Positions 63,691-64,000 of a stretch of 64,000 nt of DNA are shown here, one piece after another. The notes under the pieces are model-generated. The model saw nothing but the letters and a program-made list of their open reading frames with translations, was not told the origin of the DNA and made no database searches. Each line of letters begins with the position of its first letter. Positions within the stretch are counted from its first letter, which is position 1. The position numbers and the translations under genes were made by a program. Location of the stretch: the NCBI RefSeq assembly GCF_025665335.1, contig NZ_CP106869.1, positions 443,001 through 507,000 of the forward strand, read 5' to 3'. This DNA is from Xanthomonas sp. AM6. Lineage in GTDB: Bacteria; Pseudomonadota; Gammaproteobacteria; Xanthomonadales; Xanthomonadaceae.

Positions 63691-63823
63691 CCCGACCCGC
63701 CGCCTCCCGGTCCGCGCCGGGTTCAGCCCGACCTCAGGCCGTCCGGCGACGGGGCGGGATTCGGAATCGGGCATGGGGGAATCGACAGCGGCGGCGCACC
63801 GCTTTCCAGGTGGCGCATCCGAT

Positions 63824-64000
63824 TCAGGTCCAGCCGCGCGCCGCCATCGACACCGGCGTGCCGTCGCCGACGATGAAGTGGTCCAGCAGGCGGATGTCCA
63901 CCAACCCCAGCGCCTGCTTCAGGCGATGGGTGACGGCGTAGTCGGCGGGCGAGGGCTCGCGGTTCCCGGACGGATGGTTGTGGCCGATGATCACCGCCGC
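63824..64000 (-). CDS. radC: RadC/JAMM-domain protein, C-terminal end (partial)
   Basis: The last 58 codons are in the window; the gene continues past 64000. The JAMM metal motif is complete: [15 protein letters not shown], with two His and an Asp, then [14 protein letters not shown]. In spite of the name, this family has no proven repair role. Confidence 0.92.
   Translation of the reverse strand, partial: AAVIIGHNHPSGNREPSPADYAVTHRLKQALGLVDIRLLDHFIVGDGTPVSMAARGWT

Overview
The window is very GC-rich and densely packed with genes, and it fits a member of the Xanthomonadaceae, most likely Xanthomonas or a close relative. The clues are the gene content (bioB-bioF-bioH with a divergent comF, ubiA, tRNA-Arg(CCG), argS next to a SPOR protein and radC), the short extragenic palindromes of the TGTAGGAGCGGCTTCAGCCG type, and the G-rich GGGATT arrays between genes. 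This assignment rests on recognition, not on a database search. Because third codon positions are almost all G or C, long antisense ORFs are common; one opposite the first gene exceeds 2,800 codons and is an artefact.

Layout. Positions 44-19368, minus strand, form one apparent operon: an outer-membrane TpsB transporter, a secreted/inner-membrane DUF2341-LamG-ExbB fusion, ExbD, TonB, a beta-barrel porin, an exported coiled-coil protein, a small exported protein, and last a 4,019-residue filamentous-haemagglutinin-like TpsA. A PhoB-type half-site pair lies just upstream. This two-partner secretion system with its own TonB energising complex is the most interesting system here. Positions 19693-26711 hold a MoxR-type cluster (RDD, SpoIIM, DUF4129, DUF4350, MoxR, DUF58), with a 161-bp inverted-repeat element between moxR and the DUF58 gene.

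Positions 26914-33158 carry mixed housekeeping genes: a DUF2167 protein, an RBBP9-like hydrolase, an Lrp/AsnC regulator, a gamma-carbonic anhydrase, a 31-residue Lys-rich protein, a RIO1 kinase and mnmG. The 500-bp gap after mnmG holds a near-perfect sigma-54 promoter followed by a structured, terminator-ended RNA of about 116 nt that I do not recognise. Positions 33659-36414 carry a Tyr/Gly/Pro-rich lipoprotein, a PLP dehydratase, a YdcF protein and an NTF2-like protein.

Positions 36868-44727 contain the biotin genes. bioB-bioF-(small gene)-bioH run together under a BirA-like operator. bioC lies further down, separated from bioH by an SDR gene, two uncharacterised genes and decayed copies of the SDR 3' end. 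Positions 44777-53226 hold comF, a SecD-head lipoprotein, ubiA, tRNA-Arg with a tandem-repeat tract behind it, an alpha/beta hydrolase, comM, ubiK, glnB and a lipoprotein. Positions 53227-57691 hold divergent speE and speA, with a perfect 11-bp inverted repeat between them, and an acyltransferase. Positions 57769-60084 hold a LysR regulator divergent from a CMD/tautomerase/DUF4865 operon. The window ends with an SDR, a SPOR protein, argS and the 3' end of radC.
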